Assembly (NCBI GenBank): GCA_937942965.1 | Contig: CALDGN010000383.1 | Location: forward strand, 1 to 23,992 | Length of the DNA: 23,992 nt | Direction of reading: 5' to 3' | Source of the DNA: an uncultured Acidimicrobiales bacterium | GTDB lineage: Bacteria > Actinomycetota > Acidimicrobiia > Acidimicrobiales > UBA10347 | In this document: positions 13,951 through 22,961 of the stretch, one piece after another | Numbering within the stretch: position 1 is the stretch's first letter | How the letters are laid out: each line of letters starts with the position of its first letter | The notes under the pieces: generated by a model | What the model saw: only the letters and a program-made list of their open reading frames with translations | What the model was told of the DNA's origin: nothing | Databases searched by the model: none | Translations under genes and position numbers: made by a program

Positions 13951-15621
13951 TCAGGTTCGAGGGTCGGCTTGCATGGGGATGCCACCAAGCACGGTGCCCC
14001 ACACTTCGATGTCCTTGATCGTGACCGGGTCGACCGTCGTCGGATCCTCGGCCAGCACGGCGAAGTCGGCCATCTTGCCAGCTTCGATACTGCCGACCTC
14101 GTCGTCGAGCTTGAGCTGCCAGGCGGCGCCGAGCGTGACCGAGTGCAGGGCGTCTTCGGCCGAGATGCACTCGTGTTCGCCGAGCACCTGGCCCGATGCG
14201 GTCAGACGGTTCACCGCGCACCACATGGTGTGCAAGTGCCCCATCGGCGTGACCGGAGCGTCGCAGTGGATCGAGAACGGCACGCCCTCGCGAAGCGCCG
14301 TCGCAGCCGCATTCATGCCGCGAGCCCGCTCGGGGCCGACGGTGATGTCGCGGTGCTGGTCGCCCCAGTAGAAGGTGTGGTTGGCAAACAGGTTGGCGCA
14401 CATGCCGAGCGCCTTCATGCGCTTGTACTGGGCCTGCTTGGAGGTCTGGCAATGCTGCACGGTGTGGCGGTGATCCCAGCGGGGATGACGCTCGAGCACC
14501 GTCTCGACCGCGTCGAGTAACACCTCGGTCGCTTCGTCGCCGTTACAGTGCACGTGGACGGTCAGGCCGGCCTTGTGGAACGGTTCGAGCACATCGGCAA
14601 CACCGTCAGGCGGCAGCAGCCACAGGCCGTTACCGGGGTGGGTCTCAGGTGGCCGGTAGTAGTGCGGCCAGCTGATGCGGCCGGTGAAGCCCTGGTTCGA
14701 CCCGTCGAGCATCAGCTTGACGATGCCGAACTTGAGCTTGTCCGTCGTGTGTTCGCGAACGTCGACACCGACCTGGGCCAGTGCGGCCGGGTCGTCGAGG
14801 CCGCCCATCATCGAGGAAAGCGCAACCATCACACGAGCCGGATACTCCGGGTCGTTCGTAGTGTCCTTCCAGTTCTGCACCTGATCAGGATCCGACAGCT
14901 GGCTCGTGCCGAGGTCGGTGATCAGCGTGACGCCGCTATTGCGGGCCTCGGTCGCATAGTTCCAGATCGCTTCTTTGGTCCGCAGCCGGCTGCCGAGGTC
15001 GGCGTATGCGTCGACCAAGCGCATCGCTGGCGGTTCTTGGAGCTCACCGTCGGGGTTGCCGTCAGCATCGAGCGAGATACCTGGCGTCGGGTTGTCGGCC
15101 GTGATCTCCGCCCGGTTCAGTAGCGCAGTGTTCACCGTCGCCAGGTGACCGCTCGCATGGTGTACGAAAATGTTGCGGGTCTCGCTCACCCGGTCGAGGT
15201 GCTTGGCCAGCAGCCGATCACCTGGGAAGTAGATCGGATCGAGGCCCCACGCCAGCAGTGGTGTTGCTGGGTCGCTCATCTCGGTCTCGACCTCGATCAA
15301 GCGGTCGATGACCTCGTCAACGCTCTTGCAGCCCTTCCAGAGCTTGTTGTCGGCGCCGCGGCGATCGAAGTAGCCGACGTAGGGCATCGTCCACATGCCG
15401 CCGGCCATGACGTGGCTGTGCGCCTCGATGAAGCCGGGCGTGAGCACCTTGTCGGCAAAGGTCTCGTCGACCGTGTGCTCGCCCCACGACTTGCACTCTT
15501 CGAGCGTGCCGACGGCGAGGATCCGGCCGTCGGAAACGGCGACCGCTTCGGCTGTCGGATTGCTCGGGTTCATCGTGATGATCTTGCGAGCGGTGAAGAT
15601 CGTGAACGGTTCGATGCTCAT
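13951..15621 (-). CDS. YtcJ-like metal-dependent amidohydrolase
   Basis: A 556-residue amidohydrolase of the COG1574 (YtcJ/Amidohydro_3) type. It has the short N-terminal beta-domain (TARKIITMNPSNPTAEAVAVSDGRILAVG), the metal-binding H68-S-H70 in TPGFIEAHSHVMAGG, HVHCNGDEATEVLLDAVE in the TIM barrel, a later SIHCDAPVTPMGHLHTMW, and the usual closing LGAAWQLKLDDEVGSIEAGKMADFAVL. Relatives hydrolyse exo-amide or formamide bonds, but substrates are seldom known. The ATG at 15621 has Shine-Dalgarno GGAG 5 nt upstream. It follows the oligopeptide-type ABC transporter genes by 35 bp, so the imported compound is probably its substrate. No signal peptide is apparent, so it should be cytosolic. Confidence 0.88.
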   Translation of the reverse strand: MSIEPFTIFTARKIITMNPSNPTAEAVAVSDGRILAVGTLEECKSWGEHTVDETFADKVLTPGFIEAHSHVMAGGMWTMPYVGYFDRRGADNKLWKGCKSVDEVIDRLIEVETEMSDPATPLLAWGLDPIYFPGDRLLAKHLDRVSETRNIFVHHASGHLATVNTALLNRAEITADNPTPGISLDADGNPDGELQEPPAMRLVDAYADLGSRLRTKEAIWNYATEARNSGVTLITDLGTSQLSDPDQVQNWKDTTNDPEYPARVMVALSSMMGGLDDPAALAQVGVDVREHTTDKLKFGIVKLMLDGSNQGFTGRISWPHYYRPPETHPGNGLWLLPPDGVADVLEPFHKAGLTVHVHCNGDEATEVLLDAVETVLERHPRWDHRHTVQHCQTSKQAQYKRMKALGMCANLFANHTFYWGDQHRDITVGPERARGMNAAATALREGVPFSIHCDAPVTPMGHLHTMWCAVNRLTASGQVLGEHECISAEDALHSVTLGAAWQLKLDDEVGSIEAGKMADFAVLAEDPTTVDPVTIKDIEVWGTVLGGIPMQADPRT

Positions 15622-15656
15622 GGAGACTCCAGTGGGTCAGAGGCGGTGCGGATGGT

Positions 15657-16559
15657 TTAGTCCTCGCGTGCAGCGAGATGACCGGGGGCGATTTCGACAA
15701 GCTCGACGCGCGTGGGCGCGGTTCCTGGCTCCCAGACCGGGCTGGGAATCTCGCCGGTGATGAGGGGCCGGTCGCGGCGGGCGCGCGGGTCGGCGATCGG
15801 TACGGCGTCGAGCAAACGTTTCGTGTAGCTGTGCTGTGGGTTCTCGAAGATCGCAGACCGCGGACCGATCTCAACGATCTGGCCCAGGTACATGACCGCG
15901 ACACGGTGGCTGACTCGTTCGACCACGGCCAGGTCGTGGCTGATGAACAGGTAGCTCAAGCCCATCTCGGCTTGGAGCTCCATCATGAGGTTCACGACTT
16001 GGGCCTGAATCGACACGTCGAGCGCCGAGACAGCTTCGTCGGCGATCACAAGCTGCGGTTCGAGTGCGAGCGCCCGGGCGATGCAGATGCGCTGACGTTG
16101 CCCGCCCGAGAACTGGTGCGGGAACTGGCGCATCATGTCGGCGGTGAGCCCGACACGCTCAAACAGCTGCGCGACACGGTCGTCGATCTCGCTCGCCGTT
16201 CCCTTGCCGTGGATGGTGAGGGGCTCGGCGACGGCCTTGCCAACAGAGCGACGCGGATCGAGGCTGGCGAAGGGGTCTTGGAAGATGATCTGCAACTTCT
16301 GGCGATGCTCTCGCATGGCTCGGTTGCCGAGCGACGTGATGTCGACGCCATCGAGGTGCACCGAGCCCGACGTTGGTTCGAGCAGGCGGATCACCAGATG
16401 CGCGAGGGTGGACTTGCCGCAGCCGCTTTCGCCGACGACGGCGAGGGTCTCGCCTGCGTCGAGCGAGAAGTCGACATGCTCGACGGCGTGGACGTTGGAG
16501 CCGCCACCGACCGGGAAGACCTTGCACAGGTCACGGACTTCGACGAGCGGAGCGCTCAC
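15657..16559 (-). CDS. Oligopeptide/dipeptide-type ABC transporter ATPase (DppF/OppF-like)
   Basis: A 300-residue ATP-binding subunit. Walker A is GESGCGKST (43-51); signature FSGGQRQRICIARAL and Walker B LVIADEAVSALD are present, along with the H-loop SHDLAVV. It keeps the oligopeptide-type C-terminal extension (ENPQHSYTKRLLDAVP, then GEIPSPVWEPG), but the cysteines usually found in that extension after PSP are missing. The start is a GTG at 16559 overlapping the stop of the sister ATPase by 4 bp (GTGA). With the 16556-17467 protein it would power the permeases encoded upstream. Confidence 0.9.
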   Translation of the reverse strand: MSAPLVEVRDLCKVFPVGGGSNVHAVEHVDFSLDAGETLAVVGESGCGKSTLAHLVIRLLEPTSGSVHLDGVDITSLGNRAMREHRQKLQIIFQDPFASLDPRRSVGKAVAEPLTIHGKGTASEIDDRVAQLFERVGLTADMMRQFPHQFSGGQRQRICIARALALEPQLVIADEAVSALDVSIQAQVVNLMMELQAEMGLSYLFISHDLAVVERVSHRVAVMYLGQIVEIGPRSAIFENPQHSYTKRLLDAVPIADPRARRDRPLITGEIPSPVWEPGTAPTRVELVEIAPGHLAARED

Positions 16560-17467
16560 GAGTCCACCTGTTTCATCTCAACCGTTTCCATTTCTACAAG
16601 GTCGAACGGAGCGGGTTCGTCGAGACCGGTCATCGAGCCCAGGCGGGGCACGGCAGCAAGCAGTGCTTGGGTGTAGCGCTCGCGAGGGTTCTCGAACAGG
16701 TCGTACACATCGCCTTGTTCGACGATCTCGGCCTGGTTCATGACGACAACTCGGTCGGCGACTTCGGCGACAACGCCCATGTCGTGCGTGATGATCATGA
16801 CCGCGGCGCCTGTGGTCTGCCGGAGGTCTCGCATGAGGCCGAGGATCTGGGCCTGGATCGTGACGTCGAGCGCGGTTGTTGGTTCGTCAGCGATCAGGAC
16901 CCGAGGGTCGCACGACAACGCCATGGCGATCATCACCCGCTGGCGCATACCGCCGGACATCTCGTGCGGGAACTGTTCGAGGCGTTGTTCGGGGTCTGGG
17001 ATGCGGACTTGCTGGAACATCTCGAGCGCCCGGGCCATGCCCTCAGCCTTGTCGACGCCTTGATGCAGCTGCACGGCTTCGGCCACCTGATTGCCGACGG
17101 TGTACACCGGGTTCAGGCTGGTCAGCGGCTCTTGGAAGATCATCGAGATGTCGTTGCCCCGCACCTCGCGCATCTCGTTCTCGGATAGGCCGACGAGGTC
17201 CACGACTTCGCCATTGTCACGGCGGAACAGGATCTCGCCCTGCTCGATCTTGCCCCGCGTACCGAGCTCGACCAGGCGCATGATCGAAAGCGCCGTGACG
17301 GACTTGCCGGAACCAGACTCGCCAACGACGGCGAGCGTCTCGCCGGGAAACAGGTCGAACGAGGTGCCGTTCACGGCGGTAAACGAACCGAACGTCACCA
17401 CGAGATCTCGTACCGACAGAATCGCCTCGGCGTCACTCCCCTGAGCTGGGCTGGTCTCGTTGGGCAT
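16556..17467 (-). CDS. Oligopeptide/dipeptide-type ABC transporter ATPase (DppD/OppD-like)
   Basis: A 303-residue ATP-binding subunit with Walker A GESGSGKSV (49-57), the Q-loop ISMIFQEPLTSLNPVYTVG, signature MSGGMRQRVMIAMAL, Walker B VLIADEPTTALDVT and H-loop THDMGVV. The C-terminal extension begins as usual (ENPRERYTQALLAAVP) but is short and has no cysteines, unlike typical DppD. I start it at the ATG at 17467, which shares one base with the permease stop (TGATG); longer in-frame extensions run inside the permease gene. Order and coupling show one transcription unit with the permeases and the second ATPase. Confidence 0.9.
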   Translation of the reverse strand: MPNETSPAQGSDAEAILSVRDLVVTFGSFTAVNGTSFDLFPGETLAVVGESGSGKSVTALSIMRLVELGTRGKIEQGEILFRRDNGEVVDLVGLSENEMREVRGNDISMIFQEPLTSLNPVYTVGNQVAEAVQLHQGVDKAEGMARALEMFQQVRIPDPEQRLEQFPHEMSGGMRQRVMIAMALSCDPRVLIADEPTTALDVTIQAQILGLMRDLRQTTGAAVMIITHDMGVVAEVADRVVVMNQAEIVEQGDVYDLFENPRERYTQALLAAVPRLGSMTGLDEPAPFDLVEMETVEMKQVDS

Positions 17468-18351
17468 CAGCGGCCCCGCAGCTTCGGGTTGAACGCATCT
17501 TGGAGGCCGTCGCCGATCAGGCTGAAGCTCAGCACGGTGGTGAAGATGGCGAGTCCGGGGAACGTCACGGTCCACCAGCCGCCGAGGACCGAACCACGGT
17601 TCTGGCCGATCAGGTAGCCCCACGAAACATCGTTCGGGTCGCCCAGGCCAAGGAACGCAAGCGCCGCTTCGAACAGGATGGCTGCGCCCATGCCGAGCGT
17701 CGTGGCGACGATCAATGGCGGCATGGCATTCGGCAAGAGCACCCGGAACATGATTCGGAAGTCAGAGGTGCCAATCGCCTGCGCGGCCTTGACGAACTCG
17801 AGGTTTCTTAGCCGCAGGAATTCGGCGCGGGTGAGTCGGGCCAGTGAAGGCCACAGCACGACGCCGATTGCGATGGCGACTTTCCACCAGGCAGGTTCGA
17901 ACAGGGTGACGATGACCAGCGCGAACAGCAGGCCGGGCATGACCTGGAACACTTCGGTGAAGCGCATCAGGAGTGTGTCGACTCGCCCGCCGTAGAAACC
18001 GGCGATTGCGCCGATCGATACGCCGATCAGCACCATGATCAGGGTGGCCACGAGCGAGACCCGCAGTGTGGTGTCGCCGCCGTTGACGACGCCAGCCAGC
18101 ACATCACGACCGAGGTAGTCGGTACCGAATGCCGGGATGTCTTCGGTGCCAGGACCTTCGAGCGGAATCGCGATGATCCGGCTCGGGTCCTGGTCGTACA
18201 GCGACGGTCCCAGATACGTCATGAGGATCATGAAGATCAACAGGATGAGCCCGAAGACCGCAGCACGGTTGCGGAAGAACAGGCGCAAGGCCTCTCGGCC
18301 CGGCGGTGCGACCGCTTCGACTTCGACATCGTTCACGAAGAGGCCCGTCAT
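17467..18351 (-). CDS. Oligopeptide/dipeptide-type ABC permease (DppC/OppC-like)
   Basis: A 294-residue inner-membrane subunit. It has the OppC N-terminal segment with a first membrane helix (AVFGLILLIFMILMTYLG), the short outside region, TDYLGRDVLAGVVNGGDTTLRVSL, several further hydrophobic helices and the ATPase-coupling EAA loop around EFVKAAQAIGTSDFRIMFRVLLP. It closes with the family ending ISLIGDGLQDAFNPKLRGR-like sequence. Its ATG overlaps the upstream permease stop by 4 bp (ATGA) and its stop overlaps the next ATPase start. It pairs with the 18348-19328 permease to form the channel. Confidence 0.92.
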   Translation of the reverse strand: MTGLFVNDVEVEAVAPPGREALRLFFRNRAAVFGLILLIFMILMTYLGPSLYDQDPSRIIAIPLEGPGTEDIPAFGTDYLGRDVLAGVVNGGDTTLRVSLVATLIMVLIGVSIGAIAGFYGGRVDTLLMRFTEVFQVMPGLLFALVIVTLFEPAWWKVAIAIGVVLWPSLARLTRAEFLRLRNLEFVKAAQAIGTSDFRIMFRVLLPNAMPPLIVATTLGMGAAILFEAALAFLGLGDPNDVSWGYLIGQNRGSVLGGWWTVTFPGLAIFTTVLSFSLIGDGLQDAFNPKLRGR

Positions 18352-19328
18352 GCGGCGCTCCCTCCGACTCGGATACGTGGGTCGATCAATCGGTACACCA
18401 GGTCAGTCGCCAGGTTGGCGAGGATCACGAGGATCGACGACAGCATCAGCAGACCGAGTAGCACTGGTGCGTCTCGTGCCTGTACCGATTCGAACGCCAA
18501 CCGTCCGAGCCCGGGCCAGTCGAACACCGTCTCAACGATCAACGCGCCGGAAAGGATCGTGCCGAGCTGAAGACCGGCAAGCGTGATGACCGGGATCACC
18601 GCGTTGCGCAGCGCATGCTTGTAGACGACCGTGCGTTCCGACAGGCCCTTGGACCGGGCGGTGCGCACGAAGTCAGACTGCAACGTCTCGAGCATCGAGG
18701 CGCGCGTCTGGCGGCTGTACTGCGCCAGATACAGGACCCCGAGCGTGAACGCCGGCAAGATCAGGTGCTCGGCAATGTCGATCCATTGCTGGATGAAGTT
18801 GCCTTCGAACCGCAAGTCCTGCATTCGGCCCGCGGGTAACCAATCGAGCACCGACGCAAACAGAATGATCAGCTGAATACCGAGGAAGAACACCGGTATT
18901 GAGAACCCGATCAGAGCAAGCACCGTCGCCAGGTGACTGAACCAACTCTCGGGCCGACGCGCGGTGTACACACCGACGGCGATGCCGACGATGATGGCGA
19001 ACAGGATCGCCGTCGTACCGAGGATCACGGTCGCGCCGATGCGGTCCCGAACAAGCGACGTGACCGGCTCGTTGAACCGATACGACTGGCCGAAATCGCC
19101 GGTCGCGACTCGGCCCAGATACGAACCGAACTGGTTGATGAACGGTTTGTCCAGCCCGTAGAGCGCCCGAATCTCGTCGAGCACTTCGGGATCGCCGGAG
19201 CCGCTTTCGCCCGCGATCACGACCGCTGCATCGCCTGGGGCGATGTGCAGCAGCGTGAAGTTCACAATTGCAACGGCGAGGACTAGCCCAATGATTTGGA
19301 CCAGCCTCGCCGCAACAGTTCTCAACAT
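18348..19328 (-). CDS. Oligopeptide/dipeptide-type ABC permease (DppB/OppB-like)
   Basis: A 326-residue inner-membrane permease. Visible are the first helix IIGLVLAVAIVNFTLLHIAPGD, the periplasmic-side segment with LYGLDKPFINQFGSYLG and ATGDFGQSYRFNEPV, about five more helices, and the coupling loop DFVRTARSKGLSERTVVYKHALRNAVIPV, which is the hallmark of DppB. It lies 53 bp after the solute-binding protein gene; no strong Shine-Dalgarno precedes the ATG at 19328. The C-terminal LVYRLIDPRIRVG is typical of the family. Solute class (peptide, nickel chelate, opine or other) cannot be told from the permease. Confidence 0.92.
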   Translation of the reverse strand: MLRTVAARLVQIIGLVLAVAIVNFTLLHIAPGDAAVVIAGESGSGDPEVLDEIRALYGLDKPFINQFGSYLGRVATGDFGQSYRFNEPVTSLVRDRIGATVILGTTAILFAIIVGIAVGVYTARRPESWFSHLATVLALIGFSIPVFFLGIQLIILFASVLDWLPAGRMQDLRFEGNFIQQWIDIAEHLILPAFTLGVLYLAQYSRQTRASMLETLQSDFVRTARSKGLSERTVVYKHALRNAVIPVITLAGLQLGTILSGALIVETVFDWPGLGRLAFESVQARDAPVLLGLLMLSSILVILANLATDLVYRLIDPRIRVGGSAA

Positions 19329-19381
19329 CTCGGAGTCAAATCCGTCGAATCGATGTCTCTCGTATCGGTGTCGTCAGTGGC

Positions 19382-21157
19382 CTATTCGGCGAGCCACACG
19401 TCGAGCATCGGCGACATGGTGCCCCAGATACCGACCGGTGGGTTCTGCACCCGTGGGTTCATGGCCATCCAGGTCGGCGACGTCGACAAGAAGTGGATCG
19501 GCGCTTCGTCAGCGATGATCGCCTGAGCCTCGGCGTAGAGGCCGATGCGCTCGTCGCGGTCCACGCTCTGGCCGGCCTTGTCGAACAGTGCGTCGACTTC
19601 GGCGTTCTCGTAGCCGGTGTTGTTGGTCCAGATGGCGCCAACACGGTTCGAGCTGAGGTACGTGCGGTGCACGCCGATGACCGGGTCGCCCCAGTTCCAA
19701 ACCTGGTTGACGGTCATCTGGTGTTCGCCACCAGCGACACGACCTGCCCAGGATGGGAAGTCGGCGGACACGTTGAGTTCGGCGTTGATGCCGGCGTCGC
19801 CCAGTGCCTGGACGATGTACTCGGCCGTGGCCTGCTGGCCCGGTGGGATGTAGTCGACGGCGAGGGTGAGCTCACCTTCGGCGTAGCCGGCCTCGGCGAG
19901 CAGTTCCTTGGCCCGGTCGATGTTCGCGGCGTAGGCCTCAGCATCGGGGTTGTGGTACGGGCTGGCGGGAACGATGCCGGTCGTGACCGGGAAGGTCGTG
20001 CCCTGGTCGATCACGTTCGAAAGGAATTCGCGGTCAACGGCGTAGGCGATGGCCTGGCGCACACGGACGTCGGAAAGCACGTCGTCGGCGAGGTTGAACT
20101 CGAGCCAGTTCACCGGGCCAATGGCCTCGTGGCCTTCGGCGGTGAGGATCAGCTCGTTGTTGTCACGGACACGGACGATGTTGGCGGCCGAACCGAGCGT
20201 GGTCGTCAGGTCGATGTCGCCACCTTCGAGACCGAGCACGATCGTGGATGGATCGGGGCTGATCTGGATGATGATCTCGTCGAGCAGTGGGCGCTCGGGG
20301 ATGAAGAAGTCTTCGAACTTCTCGAGGCGGATCACCGAACCGGTTTCGTATTCGACGAGGCGGAATGGGCCCGAGCCAACGAAGTCTTCGGTGTTGCGTG
20401 GGTGTTCTGCGACTGGGGTGCCGTCGTTGAAGATGTGCTCCGGGATGATCGGGAGCAGACCTGGCGACATGGCGAGCAGGATCGCAGGGTGAGGCTGGCT
20501 CAGGTTGATGATCACGGTCTGATCATCTGGCGTGAGCACTTCGGTCACCGGAGCGAACATCGTCTTGAACGGGTGACCGGCTTGTGCGGTCTCGATCGAG
20601 AACTTGACGTCTTCTGAGGTAATGGCTTCGCCGTCGTGGAAGACGGCGCCTTCGACGAGGTTCAGCGTGACGGACAGACCGTCATCGGCAACTTCCCAGC
20701 TCTCAGCCAGGTATGGCTGTGGGTTGAAGTTCTCGTCGAACAGCAGTGGGCTGGCATTGAGCTGCGTGCCCGGGACTGCGGTGGCGAGACCCGACTGCAC
20801 GGTGCCGTTGAAGTGGCGTGGCACCTGGGTGCTTCCGATGATCAACGTGCCACCAGCGACAGGGCCCGAGTCGACGGCGCCGGCATCGGCGTCGTCGCTT
20901 TCGATCTCTTCGAGCTCTTCTTCGTCAAGCGACGTGTCGACGGCTTGCTCTTCGCCGTCGTCTTCCATGGCTTCTTCGTCGTCCACGGCGTCGTCTTCCA
21001 TGGCTTCTTCGTCGTCGTCCATGGCATCGTCCACGGCGTCTTCGACCGCGTCGGTTGCGGCATCAACCGCATCGTCAGCGTCAGAACCGCCACAGGCGAC
21101 AGCGAACAGACCCAAACAGGCCACGAGCGCCAAAAGGCGCATCAGTGATGACTTCAT
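19382..21157 (-). CDS. Lipoprotein solute-binding protein (SBP_bac_5) with acidic linker
   Basis: A 591-residue extracytoplasmic binding protein for the ABC transporter encoded downstream. The N-terminus has a positively charged start, a hydrophobic core and a lipobox ending FAVAC22, so it should be lipidated at C22 and tethered outside the membrane. Residues about 25-99 form a highly acidic Asp/Glu/Ala linker with an 11-residue repeat (DDEEAMEDDAV). The SBP_bac_5 fold then begins (GGTLIIGSTQVPRHFN), with family features such as FHDGEAITSEDVKFSIETA and VRQAIAYAVDREFL. It is somewhat long for the family because of the linker. The ATG at 21157 is preceded by AGGAGGG (4 nt); a TTG one codon earlier is less likely. 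Ligand unknown; the downstream amidohydrolase hints at an amide or peptide-like compound. Confidence 0.92.
   Translation of the reverse strand: MKSSLMRLLALVACLGLFAVACGGSDADDAVDAATDAVEDAVDDAMDDDEEAMEDDAVDDEEAMEDDGEEQAVDTSLDEEELEEIESDDADAGAVDSGPVAGGTLIIGSTQVPRHFNGTVQSGLATAVPGTQLNASPLLFDENFNPQPYLAESWEVADDGLSVTLNLVEGAVFHDGEAITSEDVKFSIETAQAGHPFKTMFAPVTEVLTPDDQTVIINLSQPHPAILLAMSPGLLPIIPEHIFNDGTPVAEHPRNTEDFVGSGPFRLVEYETGSVIRLEKFEDFFIPERPLLDEIIIQISPDPSTIVLGLEGGDIDLTTTLGSAANIVRVRDNNELILTAEGHEAIGPVNWLEFNLADDVLSDVRVRQAIAYAVDREFLSNVIDQGTTFPVTTGIVPASPYHNPDAEAYAANIDRAKELLAEAGYAEGELTLAVDYIPPGQQATAEYIVQALGDAGINAELNVSADFPSWAGRVAGGEHQMTVNQVWNWGDPVIGVHRTYLSSNRVGAIWTNNTGYENAEVDALFDKAGQSVDRDERIGLYAEAQAIIADEAPIHFLSTSPTWMAMNPRVQNPPVGIWGTMSPMLDVWLAE
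20958..21016 (-). repeat. 33-bp tandem repeat coding the acidic linker
   Basis: Bases 20958-20983 and 20991-21016 are identical over 26 bp at a 33-bp period, giving two 11-residue copies of DDEEAMEDD followed by two variable residues. The surrounding 20900-21080 is enriched in GTC/TTC codons (Asp/Glu on the minus strand). Slippage or unequal recombination here would change linker length in frame. Confidence 0.8.
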
Positions 21158-21182
21158 CAACCCTCCTAGATGAACTTGAGCG

Positions 21183-21188
21183 AACGTA
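21183..21188 (-). promoter_or_regulatory. Candidate -10 box for the ABC transporter operon
   Basis: The 109-bp gap between cobT and the binding-protein gene contains TACGTT (TAnnnT) on the minus strand, about 25 bp upstream of the ATG at 21157 and followed by a strong Shine-Dalgarno. No clear -35 is seen. It suggests the run from the binding protein onward is transcribed separately from cobS-cobT. Confidence 0.35.
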
Positions 21189-21266
21189 CCACAGAGGGCC
21201 CCGCCGTCTTGTTACGCGGCACCGAGGAGAACCGACTGTTCTCACGCCCGAAACACCGACGCGGTT

Positions 21267-22958
21267 TCAGCGCCGAAAGAGGCGTTCCAACGAGCTGTAA
21301 TCGGCCAGCGTGAGGGTTGTGTCGAGATCGACGGCCACCGAGTTCGAGAACACCGTGTCGACGCTGCCGCCGATGCTGAACGCGGCGATCTCGACCGGTG
21401 AGCGCTGTTCGATCTGGCGCACGACCTGGGCGAAGTGTTCGGCGAGGTAGAACGGGTTGCCGGTGGCCATCGAGGTTCCCGATTCGGCCGGGGCACCGTC
21501 GGACACGACGACCAGGATCTTGCGAGGTTCGGGGAGGGCGAGCAGTCGCTGGTGGGCCCAGATGATGGCCTCGCCGTCGACGCTCTCGCGGAAGTGCCGC
21601 GTGACAAACATCGCCGCGAGCGAACGACGAGCTCGTCGCCATGGCGTGCCGGCGTCTTTGTAGATGACGCGAGCGAGCTCGGCGACACGCCCAGGGTCCT
21701 CGGGCTTGCCGGCGACCTTCCAGTCTTCGAGCGCCTGTCCCCCACTCCACGAGTTCGTCGTATGGCCGAGGACTTCGTTCGTCACGCCAGCAAGGTCGAG
21801 CGCTCGGCTGAGCGTGTCGGCGAGGACCGCGAGCGTCTCGAAGCGGTGGGCCTTCATCGAGCCTGAGTTGTCGACGAGGATCGTGACGGCGGTCGTGTTC
21901 GTACGCACCATTTGAGGCTGACGGAACAGGGTCTGAGGATCGACCGTGCTGACGAGCTGAGCAAGGCGGCGCCCATCGACGAACCCGTCGGGCTGGGCGA
22001 ACTCCCAGCCGGTCGGCGTGAACGTCGAGAAGATCTTGCGTAGCCGCAGCCCAAGACGCTGCGCGCTGATCGACTGAGCTCGGATGCGCTCGTCAAGCTC
22101 GGAGCGGGAGCGACGCAGGATGGCATCGAGGTAGAGCTCATTGCCGAGTTGCGTCACGTCGTGGTCACGGGTGAAGACGTGATAGCCGCCGAGTTCCTCG
22201 AGCGCTTGCATCGAATCGACGTCGGCCAGGTAGGTGTCGGGCACGCCGTCGTCGGTGCGGCCGCCGTCGCCTTCGAGCCAGTCGGCGGGCACGAGCATCC
22301 GGTAGCGGGCTGCCTCGCCCGCTGCGTCGGCCTCGGTCGTCGTGTCGGCCGCCATCTCAGAGATGAGGCGGGCGATCTCGGTCGCAGGTTCGGCGAACGC
22401 CTGTTGATCGGTCCGGGTCTCGGAGAGTCGCTTCAGTGCGTGACCAACGAGACGGCCGAGCCGCGCTCGAGGTGACTCGATGATCGTGTCGACTTCTTCG
22501 TCGGTCAGGCCGAGCCCGAGCCGGGCACGGGCCATGTGCGTGACGGTGTAGATGAGCAGCCCCACGCCGCTCTCGGCGACCCCCGCTCCCCTGGCATTGC
22601 GGCACCAAGCTTGGGTGACGGCAGCGAGGTTCGAGCGCACGCCCGGGAGGTCTGGCGCCAGCGATTGGCAGCGCAGCTGTTCGAGGACGTCAAAGATGAC
22701 TCGCTCGATCGGCTCCGTGGGACGAAGCGACCGGTGCAGGTCCGGGTCGTTGTGGCGCAGCACCATGGCAAGTGCGTCGGCCAGGCCCCGGCTCGTCGTT
22801 TCGTCCTCGTGACCAGCGAGGGTCAGATACGGCGAGTTGACCGGCGAGTAGCCCTCGACGGTGCGCAGCTGGGCTCCTCGGAGCTCAGCCGTCGGATCAC
22901 CACTCACCGCACGCAGCGCAGCCGCCCGCTTGCGTTCGAGGGCCCGCACGTTCGCCAC
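21267..22958 (-). CDS. cobT: CobT-type cobaltochelatase subunit (VWA domain)
   Basis: A 563-residue partner of CobS in the ATP-dependent aerobic cobaltochelatase that inserts Co2+ into hydrogenobyrinate a,c-diamide. It matches CobT in order: an N-terminal helical region, the segment YHVFTRDHDV through RLRKIFSTF and GWEFAQPDGFVDGRRLAQLV (about 259-336), and a C-terminal von Willebrand A domain with the MIDAS D363-N-S-G-S367, the APWRRARR-like TPWRRARRSLAAM, GEAIIWAHQRLL and VVSDGAP. The acidic linker of Rhizobium-type CobT is shorter and weaker here. The start is GTG 22958, 3 nt after the cobS stop, so the pair is one unit. CobN, the large subunit, is not in the window. A role as an AAA/VWA chaperone for another metalloenzyme is an alternative. 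Confidence 0.85.
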   Translation of the reverse strand: MANVRALERKRAAALRAVSGDPTAELRGAQLRTVEGYSPVNSPYLTLAGHEDETTSRGLADALAMVLRHNDPDLHRSLRPTEPIERVIFDVLEQLRCQSLAPDLPGVRSNLAAVTQAWCRNARGAGVAESGVGLLIYTVTHMARARLGLGLTDEEVDTIIESPRARLGRLVGHALKRLSETRTDQQAFAEPATEIARLISEMAADTTTEADAAGEAARYRMLVPADWLEGDGGRTDDGVPDTYLADVDSMQALEELGGYHVFTRDHDVTQLGNELYLDAILRRSRSELDERIRAQSISAQRLGLRLRKIFSTFTPTGWEFAQPDGFVDGRRLAQLVSTVDPQTLFRQPQMVRTNTTAVTILVDNSGSMKAHRFETLAVLADTLSRALDLAGVTNEVLGHTTNSWSGGQALEDWKVAGKPEDPGRVAELARVIYKDAGTPWRRARRSLAAMFVTRHFRESVDGEAIIWAHQRLLALPEPRKILVVVSDGAPAESGTSMATGNPFYLAEHFAQVVRQIEQRSPVEIAAFSIGGSVDTVFSNSVAVDLDTTLTLADYSSLERLFRR

Positions 22959-22961
22959 GGG

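Noticed and set aside
20900..21080. Tandem GTC/TTC-rich DNA as a CRISPR-like or structural DNA repeat
   Set aside because: It stays in frame and codes an acidic linker within the binding protein; the repeat is explained by the protein.
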